From: an uncultured Acidimicrobiaceae bacterium
Lineage (GTDB): Bacteria > Actinomycetota > Acidimicrobiia > Acidimicrobiales > Aldehydirespiratoraceae
DNA length: 52,384 nt
Assembly (NCBI GenBank): GCA_913041415.1
Contig: CAJWHS010000008.1
Span: forward strand, 1 to 52,384
Reading direction: 5' to 3'
The notes under the pieces were generated by a model. That model was not told the origin of the DNA, ran no database searches, and was given only the letters and a program-made list of their open reading frames with translations. The translations under genes and the position numbers were made by a program. Positions 8,145-17,365 of this stretch are shown here, in pieces (position 1 is the first letter of the stretch; the number at the start of each line of letters is the position of its first letter).

Positions 8145-9375
8145 CGAGACCCTGGCTGTCCGCGCCGCCGAGGCGCTGCCCGGGTGGGCCGGCTCGATCC
8201 GGTTCCGCCTGATGGTGCTCTACTCGGTGCTGCTCTTCGGACTCGCCACCGTGGTCGTCGGTGGCATTTATGCCGGACTCGCCCGGAGTCTCGAGGACCA
8301 AGATGTCTCCCGCACCGAAGAGGCCGCCGTGCTGTTCCGCAGTGCTGACGGTCGCGACATGATCGGCGCGCTCGAGTTCGAAGTCCAGGACCCGCTCGCC
8401 GTCTTCGAACGCGAGGTCAACGAGCAGGCGCTCGATCAGCTCCGCACGTATGCCTTCGGTGCGCTCGGCCTGCTGTTCATCGGCAGTCTCGGTGTCGGCT
8501 GGTTTGTCGCCGGGCTCGTGTTGCGGCCGGTCGGGCGCATCACCTCCGTTGCGCGCGAGATCTCTGGCACTGATCTCTCACGCCGCATTGAACTCGAAGG
8601 GCCTGATGACGAGTTGAAGCAACTCGCCGACACCTTCGATGACATGCTCACCCGGCTCGACGAGGCGTTCGAGAACCAGCGGGACTTCATCCACGAGGCC
8701 AGCCACGAGCTCCGGAACCCTCTCGCCGTCATCCGAACGAACCTCGATGTCGTGCTCTCCGACCCCAACGCCGAGGCGGAGGAACTCCGCTCGGCAGGTG
8801 AGGTCGTGGGTCGCTCTGCTGAGCGCATGACAACGCTCGTCGACGACCTGCTCGTCTATGCCCGCCACGGCACTCGTGCGATGCGCGAGGAGGAGTTCGA
8901 CCTCGCGCAGCTCGTCAGCCATCTCGCCGATGAGTTCGCTGCGCCGGCCGACGCCGCAGGTCTGGCGCTCACCAAGCAACTGCCCGGCGAGCTCCTTCCG
9001 GTGTGTGGTGATGCTCCGGCGGTTCGGCGCGCGGTCGCCAACCTGATCGCCAACTCGGTGCGACTTGCGCCCGACGGCACGAACGTCACGGTGTCGGCCG
9101 ACCGGTTCGACGACTGGAACTTCGTTTCCGTCGCTGATGACGGCCCCGGCATTGCGCCGGAGAACCATGTCCGTGTGTTCCAACGCTTCTGGCGCGGCGA
9201 CCGGGAGGAGGCCCGTCAACAGGGTCGTTCCGGTCTCGGACTCACGATCGTTCGCCAGATCGTCGAGGCGCACGGCGGTCGGGTCGACCTCGCCTCCGAC
9301 ATCGGACACGGTTCGACCTTCGTCCTGTGGTTTCCTCGGAGCCTTGCGTCGCCGCTGCCCGAAGCCGGCGTCTGA
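8137..9375 (+). CDS. Membrane sensor histidine kinase
   Basis: 412 residues. Transmembrane segments at about 25-47 and 106-128 flank a short extracytoplasmic part of about 55 residues, followed by a HAMP linker (LRPVGRITSVAREIS). The phospho-acceptor is His190 in FIHEASHELRNPL. The ATPase part shows the N box NLIANSVRLAPDG, the G1 box DDGPGI, and the G2 box GRSGLGLTIV. Start overlaps the regulator stop, so the pair forms one two-component system. The small sensor loop gives no hint of the ligand. Confidence 0.93.
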   Translation: MADETLAVRAAEALPGWAGSIRFRLMVLYSVLLFGLATVVVGGIYAGLARSLEDQDVSRTEEAAVLFRSADGRDMIGALEFEVQDPLAVFEREVNEQALDQLRTYAFGALGLLFIGSLGVGWFVAGLVLRPVGRITSVAREISGTDLSRRIELEGPDDELKQLADTFDDMLTRLDEAFENQRDFIHEASHELRNPLAVIRTNLDVVLSDPNAEAEELRSAGEVVGRSAERMTTLVDDLLVYARHGTRAMREEEFDLAQLVSHLADEFAAPADAAGLALTKQLPGELLPVCGDAPAVRRAVANLIANSVRLAPDGTNVTVSADRFDDWNFVSVADDGPGIAPENHVRVFQRFWRGDREEARQQGRSGLGLTIVRQIVEAHGGRVDLASDIGHGSTFVLWFPRSLASPLPEAGV

Positions 9376-9384
9376 CCGAGTCGT

Positions 9385-9921
9385 TCAGCGGGGCACCTTC
9401 CACTCGACCTCGGCGTCGAACACACGCATGCCACGGGCCTCGTAGTTCGCTCGAGCATGAGGGCCGTCGAGTGAGCAGGTATGTAGCCAGACTCGCTCCA
9501 CACCTTCGAACGAGAAACCGTGGTGGATCGCGGCGGTGAGAAACCAGCCACCGAGGCCGTGACCGTGGACGCCGGTGCCGAGGCCGAAGTAGGTGATCTC
9601 CACACTCGACCCTTGCAGCTCGTATTCGCAGTACCCGACCGGTACGCCTCCGACGACACACGTGATGTGACGGTAGCCGGGAGCGGAGATCGTGGTCTCC
9701 CAGTGGTCGTCGTCGTAGACGTTGCGGTCGGTCCAGTGCCATGGCTGGCCGACGTAGTGGTACAGCCACCGGGCAAACGACACCGTCATCCGGTCGGCGA
9801 CGACGATCTCGGCGTCGAGTCGAGAGGGCGTGGGCGCAGAAACCAGCGCTGGCTCGGTGATCTCAAGGTGCCAGGTCGTGACCTCGACGGCACCCGGCGT
9901 GTTTTCGTCGATCGGCTGCAT
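9385..9921 (-). CDS. GNAT-family N-acetyltransferase
   Basis: 178 residues from the ATG at 9921 (an in-frame GTG lies 18 bases further upstream). The acetyl-CoA loop is seen as LGTGVHGHGLGGWFLTAA, the strand before it is VGYCEYELQGSSVEITYFGL, and the C-terminal ARANYEARGMRVFDAE is typical of GNAT ends. It is tail-to-tail with the kinase gene, 9 bases apart. Substrate unknown. Confidence 0.8.
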   Translation of the reverse strand: MQPIDENTPGAVEVTTWHLEITEPALVSAPTPSRLDAEIVVADRMTVSFARWLYHYVGQPWHWTDRNVYDDDHWETTISAPGYRHITCVVGGVPVGYCEYELQGSSVEITYFGLGTGVHGHGLGGWFLTAAIHHGFSFEGVERVWLHTCSLDGPHARANYEARGMRVFDAEVEWKVPR

Positions 9922-10026
9922 CCGGTTTAGGCCTCGCACACGTTGTACCGAGGGAAGGTCAAAATCTTCACGTCGATTTCTCGGAAGCTTACGAGACCTT
10001 TCGCCTTCACCCCGTACCTTTCGCCT

Positions 10027-11520
10027 ATGGTTCGAAACCCGATCAACGAACTGCCCGACGAAAACTCCCCCGATTTGTCGGGCTTTCCCGTCGGCGAGCG
10101 GCCGCCTGGAGCAGACAGCACTGAGTTGGGTGAAACCCTCACACCCACCTCGACTCCGTCCTCACCGACGGATCCCGCGGCTAGTCGCCCAATGGGCCTC
10201 TCCTCGTCAGCTCCGATCCCGCCGCCACCGCCGCTCCTCGGCGGTGACGGACCCTCCCCGGGATCCGGAGCGACCCCCTCGACGGCTCCGTGGGCCCCGA
10301 CGCCCCGTTCGAGCCTTCCCCCTCGTCCGGCCGACCAGGCGTTTCCTCCCACCAACTGGTCGGCCGGGTCCCCGTCGGCATCACCCGACGTCTCAGCTGA
10401 GCACGCATCGATCCCCGGCTCGAGCGCAAGTCGATGGCGGGTTGCGACCGGTATCCTTGGCGGTATGGCACTCAGTGTGCTGCTCGTCGGTGGCGGCTAC
10501 CTGATCGGTGAGCAGCAGGCTGATCCCGTTCCAGTCATCCAAGATCAGGCGATCACGCCGGCCACCGACACTGCATCCGATGTAAACGCCGTTCCCGCCA
10601 CCACGGCATCCCCAATCGTCGACCTTGAGCAGGCCGCAATCGAGCCCGCCACGGCGGTGGCTCGCGCTGTCACGCCATCGGTGGTGCGGATCAGCACCGG
10701 CTTTGGTCAAGGCAGCGGGATCATCTGGGATGCGGCCAACGGCTACATCGTCACCAACGACCACGTCACCGACACCGCCGACACCGTCAGCGTGCTGCTC
10801 CACGATGGGGTGGAGGTCAGCGGTGTCGTGATCGGCGGCGATGCGGCGCGCGACATCTCGGTCGTGCAATTCGATTCCAGCGATCTCGATCTTGTCGAGG
10901 CCACTTTTGCTCCGAGTGAGACGGTCGAGGTCGGGCAGTTGGCCGTCGCCATCGGCTCGCCGTTCGGTCTTGACCAGTCCGTCACTGCAGGCATCGTCAG
11001 TGCTGCGAACCGCATCAATCCCTTCGGCGGTTCCGACGAGGCGAATCCGGTGCCGGTCGAGATGATCCAGACCGACGCCCCGATCAACCCGGGCAACTCC
11101 GGCGGCGCCCTCGCCAACCGCGACGGACATGTCATCGGTATGAACACCTCGATCCGCACCGACGGGTCCAGCGACAACGCCGGCGTGGGCTTTGCGGTGC
11201 CGAGCGACACGATCGTTTTGATCGCCGAGCGGATCATCAACGGCGAGTCGCTCGAACTCGGTTTCCTCGGTGTCAGTGGCGACACGCCGACCGACGGAAC
11301 GCTGGGTGCTCTCGTTACTTCGGTGGTCGGCGGCGCCCCCGCCGACGAAGCCGGTCTCGAGGTTGGCGATCTCATCATCTCCGTCGATGGCGTTGTGGTT
11401 GCGACGATGGAGGAGTTGGCGGCGGACTTCAAGTTCTTCCGCCCCGGCGAACTGGTCAAGATCGAGGTGCTGCGCAGCGGTGATCGGCTCGTCTTCGAGG
11501 TCACCGTCGGATCCAACTGA
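10027..11520 (+). CDS. HtrA/DegP-like membrane serine protease with PDZ domain
   Basis: 497 residues. A proline- and serine-rich cytoplasmic segment (1-138) precedes one membrane helix (about 140-161). The protease domain has the triad His246 (TNDHV), Asp276 (RDISVV) and Ser358 (NPGNSGGAL); a PDZ domain covers about 410-495 (LGFLGVSGD to the end). It would degrade or process misfolded proteins outside the membrane. The start is placed at 10027 because TACCTT (10015-10020) lies six bases before it, a leaderless layout. It stands alone before ftsY. Confidence 0.9.
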   Translation: MVRNPINELPDENSPDLSGFPVGERPPGADSTELGETLTPTSTPSSPTDPAASRPMGLSSSAPIPPPPPLLGGDGPSPGSGATPSTAPWAPTPRSSLPPRPADQAFPPTNWSAGSPSASPDVSAEHASIPGSSASRWRVATGILGGMALSVLLVGGGYLIGEQQADPVPVIQDQAITPATDTASDVNAVPATTASPIVDLEQAAIEPATAVARAVTPSVVRISTGFGQGSGIIWDAANGYIVTNDHVTDTADTVSVLLHDGVEVSGVVIGGDAARDISVVQFDSSDLDLVEATFAPSETVEVGQLAVAIGSPFGLDQSVTAGIVSAANRINPFGGSDEANPVPVEMIQTDAPINPGNSGGALANRDGHVIGMNTSIRTDGSSDNAGVGFAVPSDTIVLIAERIINGESLELGFLGVSGDTPTDGTLGALVTSVVGGAPADEAGLEVGDLIISVDGVVVATMEELAADFKFFRPGELVKIEVLRSGDRLVFEVTVGSN

Positions 11521-11573
11521 CACCCAGAGCACCCGCCGGGCGGGTTCACGTCCACCGGTAGACTCACGGTTTC

Positions 11574-12692
11574 ATGTTGCTCGCAACCATCATTACCATC
11601 GCCGCCATCGTCATGATCTCCGCGTCGTTCGTCGTGCTCCGCCGCGAGCGCAACGAGGGCCTGACGATCGATCCGCCGGATCTCACCGGTGTCGTCGACA
11701 TCTCCGATGTCCTTTCCGGGATCGAGGTGGCCGACGCAGACTCGATCGTGGAGAACGCGCTGGTCGTGGACGATGCGCCTCGTCCGTCATTTCGTGAGCG
11801 ACTCGCCGGTGCACGGGCGTCGCTCAGTGGCTTCTTCGGTGGCATCTTCGCCGGCGGTATCGACGGTGACACCTGGGAGGCGCTTGAAGAAGCGCTGATC
11901 CGTGCTGATGTCGGTGTCGCCACCTCGACCGAGATCATGGAGGCGGTGAAGGCCAAGACTGAGGCTGAAAGCGTCGAAGATGCCGCCGGGCTCCCGGCGC
12001 TCGTGAAGGCCGAGTTGGTCGATCGACTGTCGGGCTTCGATCGTTCGCTGTCGACCGATGTCGTAGCGGTGGGCGGTCAACCCGGCCCAGCGGTGTGGCT
12101 GTTCGTCGGCGTCAACGGTGTCGGCAAGACCACCACGATCGGCAAGCTTGCGAAACGCGAGGTCGACGCCGGACGAAAAATCATGCTCGCCGCGGGCGAC
12201 ACGTTCCGTGCGGCCGCCGCCGAACAGCTCACTATGTGGGCCGAGCGTAGCGATGTGCCGATCGTCCGCGGCGCTGAGGGCGCCGACCCGTCATCGGTCG
12301 TGTTCGACGCCGTCGAGTCGGCCAACGCCCGCAACGCCGACGTCGTGCTGGCCGACACGGCCGGCCGCCTGCAGACCAAGACCAACCTCATGGAAGAGCT
12401 GTCGAAGGTTCGCCGGGTGGCCGAGAAGGGCGCCGGTACCGTCACCGAGACGCTGCTCGTGATCGACGCCACCACAGGTCAGAACGGCATGAGTCAGGCC
12501 AAGCAGTTCGCCGACGCTGTCGACGTTTCGGGCGTGGTACTCACCAAGCTCGATGGTTCGGCCAAGGGCGGCATCGTCGTTGCCATCCACACCGAGCTTG
12601 GCGTGCCGGTGAAGCTCGTCGGTCTGGGCGAGGGCATCAACGACCTCGTCGAGTTCGACGAGGTCGAATTCGTCGATGCCCTTTTCGAGTAG
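11574..12692 (+). CDS. ftsY: Signal recognition particle receptor FtsY
   Basis: 372 residues. An N-terminal membrane anchor (residues 1-22) and a short acidic linker are followed by the NG GTPase domain: GVNGVGKTTTIGKLAK (P loop), GDTFRAAAAEQL, DTAGRLQTKTNLMEEL and TKLDGSAKGG. FtsY docks ribosome-SRP complexes at the membrane. TAGACT (11559-11564) lies 9 bases before the ATG. Ffh, its partner, is encoded 600 bases downstream with one small membrane protein between on the other strand. Confidence 0.96.
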   Translation: MLLATIITIAAIVMISASFVVLRRERNEGLTIDPPDLTGVVDISDVLSGIEVADADSIVENALVVDDAPRPSFRERLAGARASLSGFFGGIFAGGIDGDTWEALEEALIRADVGVATSTEIMEAVKAKTEAESVEDAAGLPALVKAELVDRLSGFDRSLSTDVVAVGGQPGPAVWLFVGVNGVGKTTTIGKLAKREVDAGRKIMLAAGDTFRAAAAEQLTMWAERSDVPIVRGAEGADPSSVVFDAVESANARNADVVLADTAGRLQTKTNLMEELSKVRRVAEKGAGTVTETLLVIDATTGQNGMSQAKQFADAVDVSGVVLTKLDGSAKGGIVVAIHTELGVPVKLVGLGEGINDLVEFDEVEFVDALFE

Positions 12693-12720
12693 CGCCTTCC
12701 TCTCCAAGCGGTAGGGGGTT

Positions 12721-13185
12721 TCAGGCAGTCGGGGTCGTCAGCGAGGTGTGGCCGCAGCCCTCGACGGAGCCGCTCACCGTCGCGATTGCTTGTTGGACTC
12801 GGACCTGATCGGTATTCGACTGGGCGTCGAGGAGGGCAACGGCAAGGTCGCCGTCGGCCCGCTCGACCGCCTGAACCGTCAACAGCGTAAAGTCAAAGAG
12901 GCGAGCCACGTCGGTGCGCAGCTCGGCGGGGGCGATCGCTCGGGCCTCGTCGAGGATGGTTTGGAGGTTGACGATGTTGTCGAGCGTGTCGCCATCGACC
13001 GAACCATCGAGGATCGAGCGCCACGTGCTGATGGCGTTGGCCGTTTCGCACCAGACGATCTCGTCGAACGCTTCGACCTCGACCGCTTCGGGCGTCAACG
13101 AGTCGTCACTCACGACGATGGCAGTGACGATGAAGGCCGCAGAAAGTGCGGCGATCACGCCCCACTGGCGCAAGGTGAAGTTCAC
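12721..13185 (-). CDS. Small membrane-anchored protein of unknown function
   Basis: 154 residues from a GTG. One N-terminal membrane helix (about 8-26, WGVIAALSAAFIVTAIVV) with a short N-terminal tail is followed by an acidic exported domain with a pair of cysteines (WCETAN near residue 46 and GCGH near the C-terminus) that could form a disulphide. I do not recognise the family. It lies between ftsY and ffh, opposite to both. Confidence 0.65.
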   Translation of the reverse strand: MNFTLRQWGVIAALSAAFIVTAIVVSDDSLTPEAVEVEAFDEIVWCETANAISTWRSILDGSVDGDTLDNIVNLQTILDEARAIAPAELRTDVARLFDFTLLTVQAVERADGDLAVALLDAQSNTDQVRVQQAIATVSGSVEGCGHTSLTTPTA

Positions 13186-13289
13186 CAGCGTTACGCTAGC
13201 GAGGCCGGATGTCCCTGCCGTCGTCGAGCTCGTCGACCGGCTGCACTGCCATCTTGACCAACCGGAGACGCCGCTACCCTAACTCCACC

Positions 13290-14765
13290 ATGTTCGAGAC
13301 ACTGTCCGATCGATTCGACGGGATCTTTAGTCCCCTCCGCGGCCGCGGCAAGCTGACCGAGGCCGACGTTGACGATGTCCTGCGCGAGATCCGACTCGCT
13401 CTGCTGGAAGCCGATGTCAACCTCGATGTCGCCAAGAACCTCGTCGGTCGCATTCGCGAGCGTTCGGCGGGCGAGGAGCTGTCGAAAGCCCTCAACCCGG
13501 CTCAGCAGGTCATCAAGATCGTCCTCGAGGAGTTGGCCACCAGCCTCGGTGGCGAGGCGATGAAGATCACCTACGCCTCCAAGCCGCCCACCGTCGTGCT
13601 GATGGCGGGCCTGCAGGGTGCCGGTAAAACCACCAACACCGGCAAGCTCGCCCAGTGGTTCAAGAAGCAGGGGCGCAACCCCCTGCTCGTGGGCGCCGAC
13701 CTTCAACGCCCCGCCGCGGTTGAACAGCTCCGCACCCTCGCCGGTCAGGTCGGCGTGCCGGTTTTCTCCGAACCGACCGATCCCGTCGATGTTGCCTCAA
13801 AGGCGATCGCGGAGGCCGAACGCACCGGCCGCGACGTTGTCATCGTCGACACCGCCGGTCGTTTGGCGATCGACGAGGCGTTGATGGAGCAGGTCCGCCA
13901 GATCTCCCGCCAGGTCCAGCCCGACTACACCTTCCTTGTCATCGATGCGATGACCGGTCAGGACGCCGTCAACACCGCAAAGGCGTTCAACGACACTCTC
14001 GAGCTCGACGGTGTCATCTTGACCAAGCTCGACGGTGATGCCCGCGGTGGTGCGGCGCTGTCCGTCAAGGAGGTCGTCGGCAAGCCGATCGCCTTCGCCT
14101 CGACCGGCGAGAAGCTCGACGACTTCGAGACCTTCCACCCCGATCGTCTTGCCAGCCGCATTCTCGGCATGGGCGACGTCGAGACGCTCATCGAGAAAGC
14201 CGAAGAGGCCTTCGAAGCCGAACAGGCCGAAGAAGCCGCAGCCCGCCTCATGGAGGGCACTTTCACGCTCGATGACTTCCTCGAGCAGATGCAGCAGATC
14301 AAGAAGATGGGTCCCATCGGCAACCTGATGGGCATGATGCCGGGCATCCCCAAGGAAGCCCGCGATGTCGAGATCGACGACCGTCAGATCGCCCGCATCG
14401 AAGGCATCATCCGCTCGATGACCCTGGCCGAACGCGCTGACCCCGACTTGATCGATGGCTCCCGCCGCCAGCGCATTGCACAGGGTGCCGGTATGCAGCC
14501 CGGCGACGTGAAAAACCTGCTCGACCAGTTCACGCAGATGCGCAAGATGATGAAGCAGTTCGCGGGCTTCGGCACGAAGAAGCAGAACCCCAAGAACCGG
14601 AGAGGGAAGAACAGCAAGAAGGGCAAGCAGAAGGGCGGGCGCCGCAAAGGCGGGCGCGTCACAGAGAAGGGGGCGGCCGCCGTGCCGAAGTCGCCCCTCA
14701 CGCTTCCCGGCCTCGAGGGTGGCGAGGGGCTCGCGCCGGGCTTCCCGAGCCTGCCCAACAACTGA
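13290..14765 (+). CDS. ffh: Signal recognition particle protein Ffh (SRP54)
   Basis: 491 residues. N domain, then the GTPase with GLQGAGKTTNTGKLAQWF, DLQRPAAVEQL, DTAGRLAIDEALM and TKLDGDARGGAAL, then the methionine-rich M domain (MGPIGNLMGMMPGIP, SRRQRIAQGAG), which binds 4.5S RNA and signal sequences. The C-terminal tail is strongly basic and Gly/Lys-rich. The start is MFETLSDRF at 13290; a TACCCT box lies 9 bases upstream. It heads the rpsP-rimM-trmD-rplS group as in many bacteria. Confidence 0.97.
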   Translation: MFETLSDRFDGIFSPLRGRGKLTEADVDDVLREIRLALLEADVNLDVAKNLVGRIRERSAGEELSKALNPAQQVIKIVLEELATSLGGEAMKITYASKPPTVVLMAGLQGAGKTTNTGKLAQWFKKQGRNPLLVGADLQRPAAVEQLRTLAGQVGVPVFSEPTDPVDVASKAIAEAERTGRDVVIVDTAGRLAIDEALMEQVRQISRQVQPDYTFLVIDAMTGQDAVNTAKAFNDTLELDGVILTKLDGDARGGAALSVKEVVGKPIAFASTGEKLDDFETFHPDRLASRILGMGDVETLIEKAEEAFEAEQAEEAAARLMEGTFTLDDFLEQMQQIKKMGPIGNLMGMMPGIPKEARDVEIDDRQIARIEGIIRSMTLAERADPDLIDGSRRQRIAQGAGMQPGDVKNLLDQFTQMRKMMKQFAGFGTKKQNPKNRRGKNSKKGKQKGGRRKGGRVTEKGAAAVPKSPLTLPGLEGGEGLAPGFPSLPNN

Positions 14766-14888
14766 TCGTCGGTTCGACTCCGGGTCGGAGGTTGGAACAG
14801 ATGCGCTCGCCAGGTTGAATGACCCGGTTGTTCGGGCCCCCAGGGCGCCCGATGAAGAACTCCGAAGCAGACAAGAAGAGATCAACTC

Positions 14889-15326
14889 ATGGCCGTCAAG
14901 CTCCGTCTCATGCGGATGGGTAAGAAGAAGCAGCCCACCTACCGCGTCGTCGCCGCCGATTCGCGCTCGCCGCGCAACGGTCGCTTCATCGAAATCATTG
15001 GCACCTACGAGCCCCGCCAGGACCCGTCGGTCATCAAGATCGACAACGAGCGTGCGGTTCACTGGCTTGCCAACGGCGCCCAGCCGACCGACCGAGTCGA
15101 GAAGCTCTTGAAGGTCTCCGGCGCCTGGACCGAACACACCGGCGAGTCATTCGACGCCACCATTCCCGAGCGTGCCGCCCGCAAGAGCAAGAAGCAGCTC
15201 GAGAAGGAAGCCGAGGCCGCTGAGGCTGTGGCTTCCGAGGTGGAGGACGCCGCCGACGAAGCTGATGTCGGCGACGGTGCTGAAGCCGCGGATGACACCG
15301 CCGACGCCGAGGGTGGCGACGAGTGA
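14889..15326 (+). CDS. rpsP: Ribosomal protein S16 with acidic C-terminal extension
   Basis: 145 residues. The first 80 or so form S16 ([35 protein letters not shown]). After about residue 95 there is an added tail rich in Ala, Glu and Asp, longer than the usual 80-90 residue S16. A leader of about 120 bases precedes it. The stop overlaps the next start (GTGA), coupling it to khpA. Confidence 0.96.
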   Translation: MAVKLRLMRMGKKKQPTYRVVAADSRSPRNGRFIEIIGTYEPRQDPSVIKIDNERAVHWLANGAQPTDRVEKLLKVSGAWTEHTGESFDATIPERAARKSKKQLEKEAEAAEAVASEVEDAADEADVGDGAEAADDTADAEGGDE

Positions 15327-15571
15327 GCGCCGACGCCGCCAGCCGCGTCTGCGAGTTCGTCGTCAAGCAGATCGTCGACAACCCCGATGGCGTGTCGGTT
15401 GCCCAGAGCGAGACCGACGGCGGCATCCGCCTCGACGTCTCGGTCGCCGACGGCGACATGGGCCGTGTTATCGGCAAGCGGGGCCGCGTCGCCTCGGCCA
15501 TCCGCACCGTGGTGCGCGCTGCAGGCGTCGACAACGACCTCACCGCCATCGAGGTCGAGTTCGTCGACTGA
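15323..15571 (+). CDS. khpA: KH-domain RNA-binding protein KhpA (YlqC family)
   Basis: 82 residues from a GTG that overlaps the S16 stop by four bases. A single type-II KH domain with the RNA-binding loop GKRG in [21 protein letters not shown]. Members bind RNA, often with KhpB, and affect cell division and translation. The position between rpsP and rimM is the conserved one. Confidence 0.92.
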   Translation: MSADAASRVCEFVVKQIVDNPDGVSVAQSETDGGIRLDVSVADGDMGRVIGKRGRVASAIRTVVRAAGVDNDLTAIEVEFVD

Positions 15572-15572
15572 C

Positions 15573-16061
15573 GTGCTCGAGATCGGCCGCATCTCCCGTC
15601 CGCACGGTGTGCGCGGCGAGGTGAGCGTGCTGCTCACCTCCAACCGGACCGAGCGCCTCGACCCCGGGTCCGTGCTCGAGACCGCCAGTGGCCCTCTTGA
15701 GGTTCTTTCAGCGCGTCCGCACAAGGGTTCGTGGCTCGTCGTCTTCGAGGGGGTGCAGGATCGCAACGCCGCTGATGCGCTGCGCAACGTTGTGCTGCTC
15801 GGCGAGCCGATCGACGACCCCGACGAGTTGTGGGTGCACGAGCTCATCGGGGCCACCGTGATCGACCAGGACGGCACCGCCCGCGGCACCGTCACTCACC
15901 TGCTCGAGAACCCGGCCTCCGACCTGCTCGAACTCGACAGCGGCACCCTCGTGCCGATGCAGTTTGTGGTGTCGCATACTCCCAACGACGAGATCCATGT
16001 CGAAGCGCCCGTCGGCTTGTTCGATCTCGAAGAAGCCGCCTCGGAACGAGATCAGGACTGA
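15573..16061 (+). CDS. rimM: Ribosome maturation factor RimM
   Basis: 162 residues from a GTG one base after the khpA stop. The N-terminal RimM domain begins LEIGRISRPHGVRGEVSV; the C-terminal PRC-barrel has LWVHELIGATVID and SDLLELDSGTLVPMQFV. It assists assembly of the 30S head near S19. Operon position agrees. Confidence 0.94.
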   Translation: MLEIGRISRPHGVRGEVSVLLTSNRTERLDPGSVLETASGPLEVLSARPHKGSWLVVFEGVQDRNAADALRNVVLLGEPIDDPDELWVHELIGATVIDQDGTARGTVTHLLENPASDLLELDSGTLVPMQFVVSHTPNDEIHVEAPVGLFDLEEAASERDQD

Positions 16062-16065
16062 CCCC

Positions 16066-16800
16066 ATGCGGATTGATGTCTTCTCGATTTTTCCGAAGAT
16101 GGTCGACCACATCGCCAACCAGTCGGTGATCGGGCGCGGTCGCCGCGATGGCCATCTCAACATCCGAGTGCACGACCTGCGTCAGGCCACGACCGACGTT
16201 CACAACACGGTCGACGACGCACCCTTTGGCGGGGGCGCCGGCATGGTGATGATGCCGGAGCCCCTCTTTGGCGCCGTGGAGGCCGTCGATCCGCCGCGGC
16301 CACTGTTCTACCTGTCGCCCTCGGGTCGTCGCTTCGATCAATCGATGGCCCACGAACTCGCCGAGCTCGACGGTTTCTCGCTGCTGTGCGGCCGCTACGA
16401 AGGTGTCGACGAGCGGGTCTGCGAACATCTGTGCGACGGCGAGATCTCGGTTGGTGATGTCGTCCTCGCCGGTGGAGAGATCGCCGCAGCGATGATCATC
16501 GAGGCGGTCGGCCGCCTCGTGCCGGGTGTGCTCGGCAACGCGACCTCAGTCGAGGACGAGTCGTTCGCTGACGGACTACTCGAGTACCCGCAGTACACCC
16601 GACCGGCGGAATTTCGCGGGTGGGGGATCCCCGATGTGTTGCGGTCCGGCGACCACGGCAAGGTTGCTCGCTGGCGCCTCGCCAAGGCGATCGAACGCAC
16701 GGCGCACAACCGCCCCGACCTTCTCGACGCCCGGGGCGGTCTCAGCGATGACGAGCAGCGAGCACTCGACGAGTTTGGGATCGATCTTCCCAAGCACTGA
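16066..16800 (+). CDS. trmD: tRNA (guanine37-N1)-methyltransferase TrmD
   Basis: 244 residues from ATG 16066, four bases after rimM. SPOUT-knot features: MRIDVFSIFP, DDAPFGGGAGMVMMPEP, the AdoMet knot LLCGRYEGVDERV, EISVGDVVLAGGE, and YPQYTRPAEFRGWGIPDVL. It makes m1G37 in tRNAs reading CNN and CGG codons and prevents frameshifting. Dimeric, cytosolic. Confidence 0.96.
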   Translation: MRIDVFSIFPKMVDHIANQSVIGRGRRDGHLNIRVHDLRQATTDVHNTVDDAPFGGGAGMVMMPEPLFGAVEAVDPPRPLFYLSPSGRRFDQSMAHELAELDGFSLLCGRYEGVDERVCEHLCDGEISVGDVVLAGGEIAAAMIIEAVGRLVPGVLGNATSVEDESFADGLLEYPQYTRPAEFRGWGIPDVLRSGDHGKVARWRLAKAIERTAHNRPDLLDARGGLSDDEQRALDEFGIDLPKH

Positions 16801-16892
16801 GTTCGGGGCGCTCTGGAAGAGCGATCCGAAGTGACCATGCCGGTGCCCCTGATCGCCACGGCGTGGAGGGTGGCAATGCACGGCCGTCCCCC

Positions 16893-16898
16893 TAGCAT
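16893..16898 (+). promoter_or_regulatory. Candidate -10 box of rplS
   Basis: TAGCAT in the 164-base gap between trmD and rplS. It would give a leader of about 60 bases, so rplS may be transcribed separately as well as from the rpsP operon. No good -35 is visible. Confidence 0.35.
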
Positions 16899-16964
16899 TG
16901 TCGGTCGGCCCGGGCAGTTCGTCCCGCCGATGATCCATTCTCCCGATCCGTACGGAGCGCAGCG

Positions 16965-17312
16965 ATGCAGCCCACCGATCTCGTCGACAATCTCAGCAAG
17001 CGGAATGACATCCCCGAGTTCGCCCCCGGCGACACCCTCAAGGTCCACGTTCGCGTGATCGAGGGCAACCGTGAGCGCACCCAGATGTTCGAGGGTGTCG
17101 TCATCCGCCGTCAGGGTTCGGGCCTGCAGGAGACCTACACGGTCCGCAAGCTCAGCTTCGGTGTGGGTGTCGAGCGCACTTTCCCGGTCCACACCCCCAT
17201 TGTCGAGCGGGTTGAGTTCGTGAGCCGCGGCGACGTCCGTCGAGCGAAGCTCTACTACTTGCGCGACCGCATCGGCAAAGCTGCCAAGATCAAGGAGAAG
17301 CGCGACAAGTGA
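16965..17312 (+). CDS. rplS: Ribosomal protein L19
   Basis: 115 residues, the normal L19 length: [53 protein letters not shown], and the basic C-terminus [11 protein letters not shown]. It sits at the 30S-50S interface. It closes the ribosomal-maturation operon and is followed by a hairpin. Confidence 0.97.
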   Translation: MQPTDLVDNLSKRNDIPEFAPGDTLKVHVRVIEGNRERTQMFEGVVIRRQGSGLQETYTVRKLSFGVGVERTFPVHTPIVERVEFVSRGDVRRAKLYYLRDRIGKAAKIKEKRDK

Positions 17313-17319
17313 TCGCGCT

Positions 17320-17337
17320 GCGTCGGCGTGCCGACGC
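17320..17337 (+). terminator. Hairpin after rplS, possible terminator
   Basis: GCGTCGGC (17320-17327) pairs with 17330-17337 (8 bp, 2-base gap, in practice a 4-base loop). No T run follows. It lies 8 bases after the rplS stop and before the next promoter. Confidence 0.4.
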
Positions 17338-17365
17338 CGTCGCACCCCGTTCCTAGGTTCGGGGC

